From Alteromonadales bacterium alter-6D02 (GTDB lineage: Bacteria > Pseudomonadota > Gammaproteobacteria > Enterobacterales > Psychrobiaceae), in the NCBI GenBank assembly GCA_002835545.1, contig PIZK01000002.1, positions 205,573-269,572 on the forward strand: a stretch of 64,000 nucleotides of DNA. Direction: 5' to 3'. Below the pieces are notes generated by a model. That model searched no databases. It saw only the letters and a list, made by a program, of their open reading frames with translations, and was not told the DNA's origin. Shown here one piece after another: positions 1 to 7,962 of this stretch; position 1 is the first letter of the stretch; the number at the start of each line of letters is the position of its first letter. A program made the position numbers and the translations under genes.

Positions 1-297
1 ACTGGCAGCCGTGATAGCATTATTTTAGCTTGGGGACAGCGTGGAAGAATTAATGATACAAATGTAGCACCGCGCGCTAAATATGTCTTCGAGTTATTCA
101 TGCCAGAGCTTAATAGTGACGATGTTTTTGCACAAATTCCACCGGCAAAGTTATTATCTGTTGGCGCAAGCTGGGATGATAGCATCAATCTTGATGCAAA
201 AAATGAATATATTAAGCGACCTAGACTGAAAGTGCGCCAGCATGGTGCAGTGCGTGAGCGTCCATTTATCTTAGATATTCAGAGAAGATATAAATAA
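1..297 (+). CDS. C-terminal fragment of an unidentified protein
   Basis: An open frame runs from the first base of the window to a TAA at 295-297, giving about 98 residues with no start inside the window. The internal ATG at 100 is probably not the true start, because the frame is open and protein-like before it (reading TGSRDSIILAWG). The fragment is soluble-looking and basic at its end (RERPFILDIQRRYK), with no membrane segment and no motif I recognise. A clear terminator follows 20 bases after the stop, so this is the last gene of its transcript. No function is proposed. Confidence 0.6.
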   Translation, partial: TGSRDSIILAWGQRGRINDTNVAPRAKYVFELFMPELNSDDVFAQIPPAKLLSVGASWDDSINLDAKNEYIKRPRLKVRQHGAVRERPFILDIQRRYK

Positions 298-316
298 AGT
301 TGATCTAACGCTAATC

Positions 317-365
317 AAACGCATCGTAATTGGTTAATATGAGCCTAATACGATGCGTTTTTTTT
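317..365 (+). terminator. Rho-independent terminator after the left-edge gene
   Basis: Arms AAACGCATCGTA (317-328) and TACGATGCGTTT (349-360) pair perfectly over 12 bp, and a run of T continues to 365. It ends the left-edge gene and separates it from the aspartoacylase gene, whose ribosome binding site (GAGG at 366-369) begins right after the T-run. Confidence 0.85.
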
Positions 366-378
366 GAGGGTTTAACTA

Positions 379-1272
379 GTGATAAAGCAATTAGCTATTG
401 TGGGCGGAACCCACGGTAATGAATTTACAGGTATTTACTTACTACAGAAATGGCAAAAAAATCAGGCACTGATCGCTCGCTCAACGTTTGAAACAGAGAC
501 ACTATTTGCGAACGCTCAAGCTTATCAACAAAACAAACGCTATATCGATCATGATCTGAATCGCTGTTTTTCTCATCAAGATTTGGCAGATAGCTCATTA
601 GACAGTATCGAGCAAACTCGCGCAAAAGAGATTAATCAACTTCTTGGCCCTAAAGGTAATCCTCGGGTAGATTTTATTATCGATTTGCACACCACAACCA
701 CAAACATGGGCCCAACGCTGTTAATAACCAAAAAAGGTAAATTTTATAATCAGCTTGCTGCTTATGTGAAAATGCACATGCCCGAAGCAATGATCTCTTG
801 CGATGAAGATCATAAAACGAATGACGAGCACCACTTCTTATCAACTGTTGCACAAGATAGTGTAATGGTTGAAGTCGGTCCTGTACCACAATCAGTACTC
901 CGTCATGATGTGTTTGAACAGTCAGAGCAAATGACGTTGTTAATCTTGGACTTCATTGAACTACATAATAAAGGTGAAGTGCCAAAACTACCTGAAACTG
1001 TTGATGCATATCGTTATTTAGAAAGTATTAAATTACCATTAACCGCGACAGGTGAACGTGCAGGTATGGTGCATCGCGATATTCAGGATAAAGATTTTGC
1101 TAAAATTGAACCGGGTCAGGTGATTTTTGTAACGTTTGATGGTGAAGAGATCACTTATCAGGGAGACAAAGCCGTGTATGGCTCTTTCATTAATGAAGCC
1201 GCTTATTATGATAATAATTTAGCGATGTCATTGTTAGAGAAAACAACGCTAAGTACGACTGCCGATGATTAA
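379..1272 (+). CDS. Aspartoacylase-like zinc hydrolase (AstE/ASPA family)
   Basis: This 297-residue protein belongs to the succinylglutamate desuccinylase/aspartoacylase branch of zinc carboxypeptidase-like hydrolases, which remove an acyl group from N-acyl amino acids. The zinc-site signature GTHGNE gives H12 and E15, the third ligand is H104 in IDLHTTT, DLNR (59-62) supplies the substrate-binding Asn-Arg pair, and VEVGP (E165) fits the catalytic Glu. Its length matches aspartoacylase. The start is GTG with GAGG nine bases upstream. No arginine succinyltransferase genes are nearby, so N-acetylaspartate or another N-acyl amino acid is a better guess than succinylglutamate; the substrate is inferred. 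The next gene overlaps it by 8 bases. Confidence 0.85.
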   Translation: MIKQLAIVGGTHGNEFTGIYLLQKWQKNQALIARSTFETETLFANAQAYQQNKRYIDHDLNRCFSHQDLADSSLDSIEQTRAKEINQLLGPKGNPRVDFIIDLHTTTTNMGPTLLITKKGKFYNQLAAYVKMHMPEAMISCDEDHKTNDEHHFLSTVAQDSVMVEVGPVPQSVLRHDVFEQSEQMTLLILDFIELHNKGEVPKLPETVDAYRYLESIKLPLTATGERAGMVHRDIQDKDFAKIEPGQVIFVTFDGEEITYQGDKAVYGSFINEAAYYDNNLAMSLLEKTTLSTTADD

Positions 1273-1459
1273 GTTTTTCTTATATCTTCATTTGGCAGGG
1301 CTGTGTTTAATTGGTGTCGGTCTTTATATGTTATTAATGACTGATGCATCAGCCCAAGTCTCTGGTATGGTTGCATTAAGTAGCGCACTTGGTTTGGGTG
1401 GTGTGATGATTTCACCTTACCCGGTGATCAAAGCTATTGAGTGGATGAAACGTCAGTAA
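1265..1459 (+). CDS. Small two-span membrane protein, unknown function
   Basis: A 64-residue protein whose ATG lies inside the end of the aspartoacylase gene (8-base overlap), implying translational coupling. Two hydrophobic stretches are visible, at about residues 4-24 (FLYLHLAGLCLIGVGLYML) and 33-52, followed by a basic tail (WMKRQ). It has no recognised domain. The tight coupling suggests a shared transcript with the hydrolase, but a functional link is only inferred. Confidence 0.65.
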   Translation: MIKFFLYLHLAGLCLIGVGLYMLLMTDASAQVSGMVALSSALGLGGVMISPYPVIKAIEWMKRQ

Positions 1460-1523
1460 TTAAGCAAGGCATTTATTGTATCTAGTTGGTATAATTACCG
1501 CGATTAATTTTTAGGTAAGATAA

Positions 1524-2300
1524 ATGTCTAGTCAGTTTGATTTACGTTTTGGTGGTACCAAGCGCCTTTATGGCGAAGATGCCGTAGAAAAGCTAGCCAA
1601 CGCTCACGTGTGCGTCATTGGTATTGGTGGTGTTGGTTCATGGGCTGCTGAAGCACTCGCTCGAAGTGCGGTTGGGGAAATCACCCTGATTGATTTAGAT
1701 GACATTTGTGTCACTAATATCAACCGTCAAATCCATGCCCTATCTGATACTGTTGGTCAGTCAAAAGTGGAAGTTATGGCGCAGCGTATCCGCGCTATTA
1801 ATCCCGATTGTAAAATTAATGAAGTCGAAGACTTTGTCGACCCCGACAATTTATCAGAATTAATCACTAAAGACTTTGATTATGTGATTGATGCAATTGA
1901 TAGTATTCGGGCAAAGGTTGCTTTGATTGCTTATTGTAAGCGTAATAAGATTAAGATTATCACCGTCGGCGGGGCGGGTGGTCAGCAAGATCCCACTCAA
2001 GTGCAAGTGACTGATTTAGCAAAAACATATCAAGATCCTCTTGCAGCGAAAGTGCGTAATGAGCTACGTCGTCACCATAACTTTAGCAAAAATGTTAAAC
2101 GCCGCTTTCAAATAGAATGTGTGTTTTCAAGCGAACAATTGGTTTACCCTAAAAGCGATGGCACAGTGTGTGCGCAAAAATCACAAGCTGATGGGCCGAT
2201 GAAGATGGACTGCGCCAGTGGCTTTGGCGCTGCAACTGTTGTCACTGCAAGTTTTGGCTTTGTTGCTGCCGCGCGGGTCATTAATAAACTCACTCAGTAA
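1524..2300 (+). CDS. tcdA: tRNA threonylcarbamoyladenosine dehydratase TcdA (CsdL)
   Basis: TcdA is an E1-like enzyme that uses ATP to dehydrate t6A37 in tRNA to the cyclic form ct6A. The 258-residue protein shows the ThiF/MoeB nucleotide-binding signature GIGGVG (33-38), the acidic strand LIDLDD, and the NINRQ motif with the ATP-binding Arg typical of E1-like enzymes. The C-terminal GFGAATVVTASFGFVAAARV helix matches the family ending. Length is usual. In E. coli tcdA lies beside csdA-csdE; here the CsdE-like gene is convergent and csdA is not in the window. Confidence 0.93.
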   Translation: MSSQFDLRFGGTKRLYGEDAVEKLANAHVCVIGIGGVGSWAAEALARSAVGEITLIDLDDICVTNINRQIHALSDTVGQSKVEVMAQRIRAINPDCKINEVEDFVDPDNLSELITKDFDYVIDAIDSIRAKVALIAYCKRNKIKIITVGGAGGQQDPTQVQVTDLAKTYQDPLAAKVRNELRRHHNFSKNVKRRFQIECVFSSEQLVYPKSDGTVCAQKSQADGPMKMDCASGFGAATVVTASFGFVAAARVINKLTQ

Positions 2301-2374
2301 CGGTTTAATCAGTTCTAATAACGTAGTCTTGGAGAGCTTTCCATTCAGGACTTCACTTGCTTATCAAGGCAAAA

Positions 2375-2409
2375 GATACTGACTAAACCGTGTCAGTATC
2401 GCGTATTTT
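2375..2409 (+). terminator. Terminator after tcdA
   Basis: GATACTGAC (2375-2383) and GTCAGTATC (2392-2400) form a perfect 9-bp stem with an 8-base loop, followed by the T-rich tract GCGTATTTTT. It sits between convergent tcdA and csdE and points in the tcdA direction. Confidence 0.75.
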
Positions 2410-2813
2410 TACTCTTGAGCCGTATCTTTTATCGCCTGAATAATCGCTTTAATACCGTTCCCACGTGAAGGGCTCAAATGATTAAGCAGCCCTAGTTCAA
2501 TTAAAAAATTCTCACAATCGAATTTAGCAATCTGCGCTGTCGATAAGTCTTGATATGCGGAAACAATAATAGAGATAAGCCCCTTAACGATTTTCGCATC
2601 TGAATCTACGGTTAATTCAACCCCCTGCTGATGTTTTCGGGCATGGAACCATACTTTACTCTCACAGCCGTGCAATAGTGCTTCATCAACTCTTAGCGAA
2701 TCATCTATGCGCGGTAAGGTTTTACCAAGGCGCATAATGGTGCGATATCGATCTTCCCAACTACGTAAGGCATTAAATTGGTCTAACAGGGCTTGTTGTG
2801 ATTGTGTGTACAT
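2409..2813 (-). CDS. csdE: SufE-family sulfur acceptor, CsdE-like
   Basis: SufE/CsdE proteins accept persulfide sulfur from a cysteine desulfurase on a conserved Cys and pass it on. This 134-residue protein has the family HGCESKVW motif with C50 as the predicted persulfide carrier, and the downstream SPSRGNGI loop. Its proximity to tcdA (the csdA-csdE-csdL neighbourhood of E. coli) favours CsdE over SufE. No desulfurase gene (csdA or sufS) is in the window, so the partner must be encoded elsewhere. Transcribed convergently with tcdA. Confidence 0.85.
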   Translation of the reverse strand: MYTQSQQALLDQFNALRSWEDRYRTIMRLGKTLPRIDDSLRVDEALLHGCESKVWFHARKHQQGVELTVDSDAKIVKGLISIIVSAYQDLSTAQIAKFDCENFLIELGLLNHLSPSRGNGIKAIIQAIKDTAQE

Positions 2814-2909
2814 CTGAATTCTCTATCTGCTGGCAGTGTATTTTAATGCCGTATTTGCTTGGAGTCTGTAATCACTATTTTAACAGTCTCATTGATGAAT
2901 ACCAATCAC

Positions 2910-2988
2910 GGCACTGTAAGGGGGCAAATTGGCATAGTACGTTCCAAGTTAGGGCGTAAGGCGATTTATTGTGCACCAAATTAGTGCT
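2910..2988 (+). promoter_or_regulatory. Two NtrC-like enhancer sites upstream of glnK
   Basis: The site at 2972-2988 reads TGCAC-N7-GTGCT, and a second at 2910-2926 reads GGCAC-N7-GGGCA; both resemble the NtrC consensus TGCAC-N7-GTGCA. Their centres are 62 bp apart, close to six helical turns, which would place two dimers on the same face of the DNA. They lie upstream of a sigma-54-like promoter. Binding is inferred from sequence only. Confidence 0.65.
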
Positions 2989-3049
2989 TTGATTGTGTTT
3001 TGGAATGCACTTCTATTTTAAGTCTATGATATTAAAGTTTTTGTTTGGT

Positions 3050-3066
3050 TGGTCTAAAACGTGCTT
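3050..3066 (+). promoter_or_regulatory. Sigma-54-like promoter of glnK-amtB
   Basis: TGGTCT-N5-GTGCTT places GG at 3051-3052 and GC at 3063-3064, the exact 10-base interval required between the -24 and -12 elements. The predicted transcription start is near 3076, about 30 bases before the TTG start of glnK. The -24 box is imperfect (TGGTCT instead of TGGCAC). Confidence 0.6.
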
Positions 3067-3106
3067 AATACAGTTTAATTAAATTGATAGACCCTAGGAG
3101 GGGACT

Positions 3107-3445
3107 TTGAAATTAATCACAGCGATTATTAAGCCTTTTAAAGTAGATGATGTTCGTGAAGCATTAGCTGATGTTGGCGTTCAAGGGGTAACACTAAGCG
3201 AAGTACGAGGTTTTGGCCGCCAAAAGGGTCATACCGAACTTTATCGGGGAGCTGAATATGCGGTTGATTTCCTACCTAAAGCAAAGTTAGAGATTGCCAT
3301 TTGTGATGAGCAAGAAGATAGCGTAATTGAAGCGATAACCAATGCCGCTCATACAGGTAAGATCGGCGATGGTAAAATTTTTGTGCGACATCTTGAGCAA
3401 GTGATTCGTATCCGTACTTCTGAACAAGGTCCTGAGGCTGTCTAA
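3107..3445 (+). CDS. glnK: Nitrogen regulatory PII protein GlnK
   Basis: PII proteins sense 2-oxoglutarate and ATP/ADP and, in the GlnK subfamily, plug the AmtB channel. The 112-residue sequence opens with the canonical MKLITAIIKPFK, has the T-loop Tyr51 (RGAEY), the site of uridylylation, and ends with the C-terminal signature containing TGKIGDGKIFV. Length is exact for PII. The start is TTG, chosen because a strong AGGAGGGG precedes it and the family N-terminus starts here. The stop is directly followed by the amtB ATG, so the two form an operon, probably under NtrC and sigma-54 control. Confidence 0.95.
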   Translation: MKLITAIIKPFKVDDVREALADVGVQGVTLSEVRGFGRQKGHTELYRGAEYAVDFLPKAKLEIAICDEQEDSVIEAITNAAHTGKIGDGKIFVRHLEQVIRIRTSEQGPEAV

Positions 3446-4744
3446 ATGAAAAAGTTAAGTATCATTCTAAGTTTATTTTTATCAATGTGCTCTTTTGGTG
3501 CAATGGCACAAGAGCCTGAACTTAATGGCGCAAACACCGCGTGGATTTTAACGTCAACGGCGTTAGTGTTAATGATGACACTACCAGGTCTGGCATTATT
3601 TTATGGTGGCTTAGTCCGAAGTAAAAATGTGTTATCTATACTAATGCAGTGTTTTTCTATTGCTGCAATTAGCTCTGTGTTGTGGCTGGTTATTGGCTAC
3701 TCATTGGCGTTTGCTGAAGGGAATGCATTTATTGGTGGCTTAGATAAAGTGTTGCTTATGGGAGTTGAACGTAGCGATTTAGCAGGCGATATTCCAGAAC
3801 CACTCTTTATGCTATTTCAAATGACTTTTGCGGTGATAACGCCAGCGTTAATTATTGGTGGCTTTGCCGAGCGCATGAAATTCTCAGCTGTATTACTCTT
3901 TTGTGCCATGTGGTTACTCTTTGTTTACACTCCTGTGACTCATTGGGTGTGGGGCGGCGGCTGGTTAGCTCAAATGGGCTTCTATGACTTTGCGGGTGGT
4001 GCGGTAGTACATATTACCTGTGGTGTCGCCGCTTTGGTTGCTGCAATCGTATTAGGTCCACGTAAAGGGTTTCCAAAAACGGCAATGTTGCCACATAACA
4101 TGACTATGACGGTCACTGGTGCAGGATTATTGTGGGTTGGCTGGTTTGGCTTCAACGGTGGTAGTGCGCTAGCAGCGAACGGCGACGCGGCGATGGCTAT
4201 GTTAGTAACTCATATTTCGGCGGCCATGGGTGCGATGACATGGGCTGCGATCGAATGGAGAAGATTCGGTAAGCCAAGTGCGTTAGGTATTGTGACTGGT
4301 ATGGTCGCGGGTTTAGGTACTATTACGCCGGCATCTGGTTTTGTCGGCCCTGGTGGCGCATTAGTTTTAGGCTTGTTAGGTGGCTTCGTTTGCTTTAACG
4401 CCACAGTTTATATCAAGCAAACATTAAAGATTGATGATTCGCTAGATGTTTTTCCTGTACACGGTGTCGGTGGTATTTTAGGTACGCTATTAGTGGGTGT
4501 CTTTAGTTCGACTGATCTAGGTGTCTTTAGCGGTTATGGCTTTGGTGAGGGTAATGAAACCATGGCTGATCAGCTATTGGTACAGTTCATTGGTGTGACG
4601 GCTACGTTGGTTTATACCGCTGTCGTGAGTTTTATCTTGTTTAAAGTTGTCGCACTCTTTACTAAAGGTTTACGTGTTGATGAAGAGCAAGAAGTGACTG
4701 GATTAGATATCTCACAACATGAAGAAACGGGTTATAGCCTATAA
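3446..4744 (+). CDS. amtB: Ammonium transporter AmtB
   Basis: AmtB is a trimeric inner-membrane channel for ammonium/ammonia. The 432-residue protein has a cleavable signal peptide (cut expected after AMA, residue 21), as in E. coli, then about eleven membrane spans. Visible signatures are GLALFYGGLVRSKN, DFAGGAVVHITCG (D181 and pore H189) and HGVGGILG (pore H339). The start codon abuts the glnK stop with no spacer, the usual coupling with the PII protein that blocks the channel under nitrogen sufficiency. Confidence 0.96.
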   Translation: MKKLSIILSLFLSMCSFGAMAQEPELNGANTAWILTSTALVLMMTLPGLALFYGGLVRSKNVLSILMQCFSIAAISSVLWLVIGYSLAFAEGNAFIGGLDKVLLMGVERSDLAGDIPEPLFMLFQMTFAVITPALIIGGFAERMKFSAVLLFCAMWLLFVYTPVTHWVWGGGWLAQMGFYDFAGGAVVHITCGVAALVAAIVLGPRKGFPKTAMLPHNMTMTVTGAGLLWVGWFGFNGGSALAANGDAAMAMLVTHISAAMGAMTWAAIEWRRFGKPSALGIVTGMVAGLGTITPASGFVGPGGALVLGLLGGFVCFNATVYIKQTLKIDDSLDVFPVHGVGGILGTLLVGVFSSTDLGVFSGYGFGEGNETMADQLLVQFIGVTATLVYTAVVSFILFKVVALFTKGLRVDEEQEVTGLDISQHEETGYSL

Positions 4745-4849
4745 AACCACAGTCGTTTCAGCATGCTTTTAGCCGAGAGGTCTCATTTGGGCAATGTAGA
4801 TAGATCTTGAATAAAAACCTTTCAAGATGACAGGCAACAACGAATTCAG

Positions 4850-4896
4850 AAAGCCATCGTAGTGCCATCTTACTGATGACACTGCGATGGCTTTTT
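4850..4896 (+). terminator. Terminator after glnK-amtB
   Basis: AAAGCCATCG-T-AGTG (from 4850) pairs with CACT-G-CGATGGCTTT (to about 4893), with one internal mismatch, followed by T5. A second hairpin, ATCTTGAA (4804-4811) with TTCAAGAT (4821-4828), lies between the amtB stop and this terminator and lacks a T-run. Confidence 0.8.
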
Positions 4897-4933
4897 GCTG
4901 CTCTAAATTTAGAACTATTCAGTAATAAAAGGG

Positions 4934-4964
4934 TTTACCTTCCCCTAAGGGGAAAGGTTACAAT
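4934..4964 (+). promoter_or_regulatory. CueR-type copper-responsive promoter of copA
   Basis: TTTACC (4934-4939) and TACAAT (4959-4964) are separated by 19 bp, the overlong spacer typical of MerR-family promoters. Between them lies the near-palindrome ACCTTCCCC-TAA-GGGGAAAGGT, which resembles the CueR box upstream of E. coli copA. The right half carries one extra A. Confidence 0.8.
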
Positions 4965-4983
4965 GTGTGCATAGTTAACAACA

Positions 4984-7374
4984 ATGATGATGTTTATTAT
5001 GGAAACTCAATTAGGAATCAGTGGTTTACGCTGCAATGGCTGTGCAAGTAAGCTGGAAAAAAGACTCAATGAACTCGATGGTGTAACCGCGCAAGTGAGT
5101 TTTGCTTTATCGAAGGTGTCTTTGTCATTTTCCCAACCATCACAATTAACCCTTGCCCTTAAACTCATCAAAAAGGCTGATTATCAACTGATTACCGAGC
5201 TGCATACGTTTAGTGTGATTGGTTGGAGCTGCGGCGGTTGTGCTAATAAAACTAAAAAAGCACTGCTTGAATTGGAGGGTGTTGAGTCCGTTGCTGTTAA
5301 CCCTACGACAGCCCAATTAGAGATAGAAGCGATAACAGGTGTGGTGAAACAAAGTGATTTTGCCATAGTTTGTCAAGGTTTTGGTTATCAGCTGCAACTA
5401 AATACCGCAAATCAAATAGACCAGCAAGAGCAGCAACAAATATTGTTTGAGCAGCAGAATAAAGAGCAACGTCAGTTAGTTATCCTATCCAGCTTATTCA
5501 CACTACCGTTAGTTTTACCGATGATCCTGATGGTGTTTAATCAAGCACTAATGTTAAACCCATGGCTGGAGTTCGCTCTGGCCACTGTGGTGCAGTTTGT
5601 CGTAGGGGCTAAGTATTATCGTGGTGCATGGCTTAACCTTAAAACGCTCAGCGCTAATATGGACACACTCGTTGCTTTGGGTACCAGCGCTGCCTATTTC
5701 TATAGTTGTTATGTACTGTTTTCTGATTGGCGGACAGCACATGGGCAGCTATATTTTGAAGCTAGCGCCGTGATTATTACATTTATCTCTATCGGTAAGT
5801 GGATAGAGCACCGTGCTAAACATAGTACTAGTGAAGCGATTAGAGAGTTGATGGCATTAACTCCAGTGACAGCAACCGTAATCCGACAAGATAAAACTCA
5901 GCAGCTACCTATAGAGCAAGTGTTATCAGGCGATCTAATACGCGTGATAGCCGGTGATAAAATTCCTGTTGATGGTGTAGTGTTATCAGGCGAGAGTGAG
6001 GTTGATGAATCGCTGATCACTGGAGAGAGTCTGCCAGTACGTAAGGCCGTTGGTGATCAGGTTGTAGCAGGCGCTGTCAATGGTCATGGCGTGATGACAG
6101 TCGAAGCAAGCGCCGTTGGTGAAAACAGCAGTTTGAACCAAATTATTAAGATGGTTGAGCAAGCACAAATGAGCAAGGCACCCATTGAAGAGTTAGTTGA
6201 TCGTATTGCTAAAATATTTGTGCCTGCGGTGTTGTTGATTGCATTGGTTACTTTAGCGACGTGGTTAGCATTGGGTGCAAGCTTCGAAACGGCGCTGATT
6301 AATAGTGTTGCTGTGCTTGTTGTTGCCTGTCCTTGTGCACTTGGGCTTGCAACGCCTGCAGCTATTGTTGCTGGTAGTGGCGTCGCTGCGCAACATGGCA
6401 TTATTATCCGTGATGTAAAAGCATTGCAAATGGCGGGTAATTTGAGCCGGATCGCTTTTGATAAGACAGGTACGTTAACCGAGGGTAAACCACAAGTCGT
6501 TAATACTACGCTGGTTGATAACACGCGTGATCAAGATACAGTATTGGGCCAACTAGCTTCTTTAATGGAGCAAAGTGAACACCCCTTGGCCCGAGCTATC
6601 AAATGTTATACACAATCTCACCACGTTGTTTTAAGTGCAGTCAGTCAATTTAAGGTCATCGCAGGGAAAGGGGTGAGTGGTTCATTAAACGGACAACTTG
6701 TGCTTGCTGGTAATCGTGAACTAATGAAAGAACACCAGGTCGTTATGCCAGATGAATTAACACAAGGTACTAGCGCATCTGAGGTTTATTTTGCAATTGA
6801 CGAGCAGCTAGTCGCGCTAATCGAACTTAATGACCAAGCAAGAGAAAGCAGTAAATTAACGATTAGCCGACTCAACTCGTTGGGACTAACAACGTCGATG
6901 CTAAGTGGCGATAATAAGGGGGCGGCGCAAGCAATGGCTCAACAACTCGGCTTGCGACAAGTGTTTTCGGAACTAAAGCCCGAGCAAAAACTAAATCAAC
7001 TCAAGCAATGGCAAGAGGCCGATGAGCAAGTTGCAATGGTGGGTGATGGCATTAACGATGCGCCTGCATTAGCGCAAGCTGACTTAGGTATTGCGATGGG
7101 GTGCGGTACCCAAGTGGCGATTAGTAGCGCGCAAATTACCTTAAGTCAAAGTAACCCTTTACTAGTGGTTGCTGCGATTGAGATTGCTACGTTGACTTGG
7201 AGTAAAATAAAACAAAATTTATTTTTAGCCTTTATTTTTAATTCGCTCGCGATACCGCTCGCCGCGATGGGGCACCTGAGCCCACAATTAGCTGGGTTAG
7301 CTATGGCGCTTTCGAGTATCACTGTACTCGGTAATGCACTGTTATTAAAACGTTGGCAGTTTAAAGAGAGTTAA
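4984..7374 (+). CDS. copA: Copper-exporting P1B-type ATPase CopA
   Basis: CopA pumps Cu(I) out of the cytoplasm using ATP. The 796-residue protein has two N-terminal heavy-metal domains with CxxC pairs at C17/C20 (RCNGC) and C83/C86 (SCGGC), the membrane metal-site motif CPC at 449-451, the phosphorylation motif DKTGTLT (D493), an HP motif (EHPLARAI) and the GDGINDAP hinge. Five in-frame codons separate the triple ATG at 4984-4992 from ATG 4999, and [10 protein letters not shown] from 4999 looks like the natural N-terminus, but no strong ribosome binding site decides it. The cueR gene follows after one base. Confidence 0.95.
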   Translation: MMMFIMETQLGISGLRCNGCASKLEKRLNELDGVTAQVSFALSKVSLSFSQPSQLTLALKLIKKADYQLITELHTFSVIGWSCGGCANKTKKALLELEGVESVAVNPTTAQLEIEAITGVVKQSDFAIVCQGFGYQLQLNTANQIDQQEQQQILFEQQNKEQRQLVILSSLFTLPLVLPMILMVFNQALMLNPWLEFALATVVQFVVGAKYYRGAWLNLKTLSANMDTLVALGTSAAYFYSCYVLFSDWRTAHGQLYFEASAVIITFISIGKWIEHRAKHSTSEAIRELMALTPVTATVIRQDKTQQLPIEQVLSGDLIRVIAGDKIPVDGVVLSGESEVDESLITGESLPVRKAVGDQVVAGAVNGHGVMTVEASAVGENSSLNQIIKMVEQAQMSKAPIEELVDRIAKIFVPAVLLIALVTLATWLALGASFETALINSVAVLVVACPCALGLATPAAIVAGSGVAAQHGIIIRDVKALQMAGNLSRIAFDKTGTLTEGKPQVVNTTLVDNTRDQDTVLGQLASLMEQSEHPLARAIKCYTQSHHVVLSAVSQFKVIAGKGVSGSLNGQLVLAGNRELMKEHQVVMPDELTQGTSASEVYFAIDEQLVALIELNDQARESSKLTISRLNSLGLTTSMLSGDNKGAAQAMAQQLGLRQVFSELKPEQKLNQLKQWQEADEQVAMVGDGINDAPALAQADLGIAMGCGTQVAISSAQITLSQSNPLLVVAAIEIATLTWSKIKQNLFLAFIFNSLAIPLAAMGHLSPQLAGLAMALSSITVLGNALLLKRWQFKES

Positions 7375-7375
7375 T

Positions 7376-7774
7376 ATGGCAAGTAAAACGATTGGTCAAG
7401 TTGTGGAACTGACAGGCTTGTCTGCAAAAGCTATTCGTTATTATGAAAGTAGTGGCATTGTGTCCGAAATTCCACGGGCTAACAATGGCTATCGTTTTTA
7501 TAGTAATGAAAATGTTGATGAGCTCTTGTTACTCAAAGGAGCTAGAGAGGCGGGGTTTTCGATTGATCAGTGTCGACAGCTTATGGCGGTATTTCATGAT
7601 CAAAATCGTCATAGTAGCGATGTGAAGGCGATGACATTAGCGCAAATTACTCAAATAAAACAGCGCATCGAAAAGTTGCAAAGTATTGTGTTGAAATTAG
7701 AAGCGTTAACGGAGCAATGCCAAGGGAATGATCAGCCTCAGTGCTCGATTATTGATGGGTTATTGAAAAGTTAG
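7376..7774 (+). CDS. cueR: Copper-responsive MerR-family regulator CueR
   Basis: CueR activates copper-efflux promoters on binding Cu(I). The 132-residue protein has a MerR winged helix (TIGQVVELTGLSAKAIRYYE), a long dimerisation helix, and the C-terminal metal loop with two cysteines separated by seven residues (C115 and C123, followed by SIIDGL), which is the CueR arrangement. It starts one base after the copA stop, so it is co-transcribed and probably activates its own operon through the 19-bp-spacer promoter upstream of copA. Confidence 0.93.
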   Translation: MASKTIGQVVELTGLSAKAIRYYESSGIVSEIPRANNGYRFYSNENVDELLLLKGAREAGFSIDQCRQLMAVFHDQNRHSSDVKAMTLAQITQIKQRIEKLQSIVLKLEALTEQCQGNDQPQCSIIDGLLKS

Positions 7775-7917
7775 TAATGCATGAGGGATTAGATTAAGAG
7801 GCTCTAAACGCTTTAGCTAATAATTTACAAATGACTGATATTGGTACTTTATTCGTATTTATTAATCTTTAATGGTTCTTTATTCTTTCTCTGTTAATTG
7901 GGTCTGACGACAGTGTT

Positions 7918-7940
7918 TGCTGTCGATTTTGATTTAGCCA
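7918..7940 (+). terminator. Weak terminator-like hairpin between cueR and the DUF1800 gene
   Basis: CGACAG (7918-7923) pairs with CTGTCG (7930-7935) around a 6-base loop and is followed by ATTTTGATTT. The stem is short and the T-tract interrupted. It lies 28 bases upstream of the next start codon, so it could equally be leader structure. Confidence 0.35.
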
Positions 7941-7962
7941 TCAGCGAATGTAAGGAACAATC

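Noticed and set aside
2930..2947. TGGCATAGTACGTTCC as a sigma-54 promoter for glnK
   Set aside because: The -12 part lacks the GC at the required spacing; the element at 3050-3066 fits better and is nearer the gene.
6084..6524. 146-codon open frame antisense to copA
   Set aside because: It mirrors a highly conserved part of copA (CPC and phosphorylation motifs), has low-complexity Ala/Thr/Ser composition and no ribosome site; a frame shadow.
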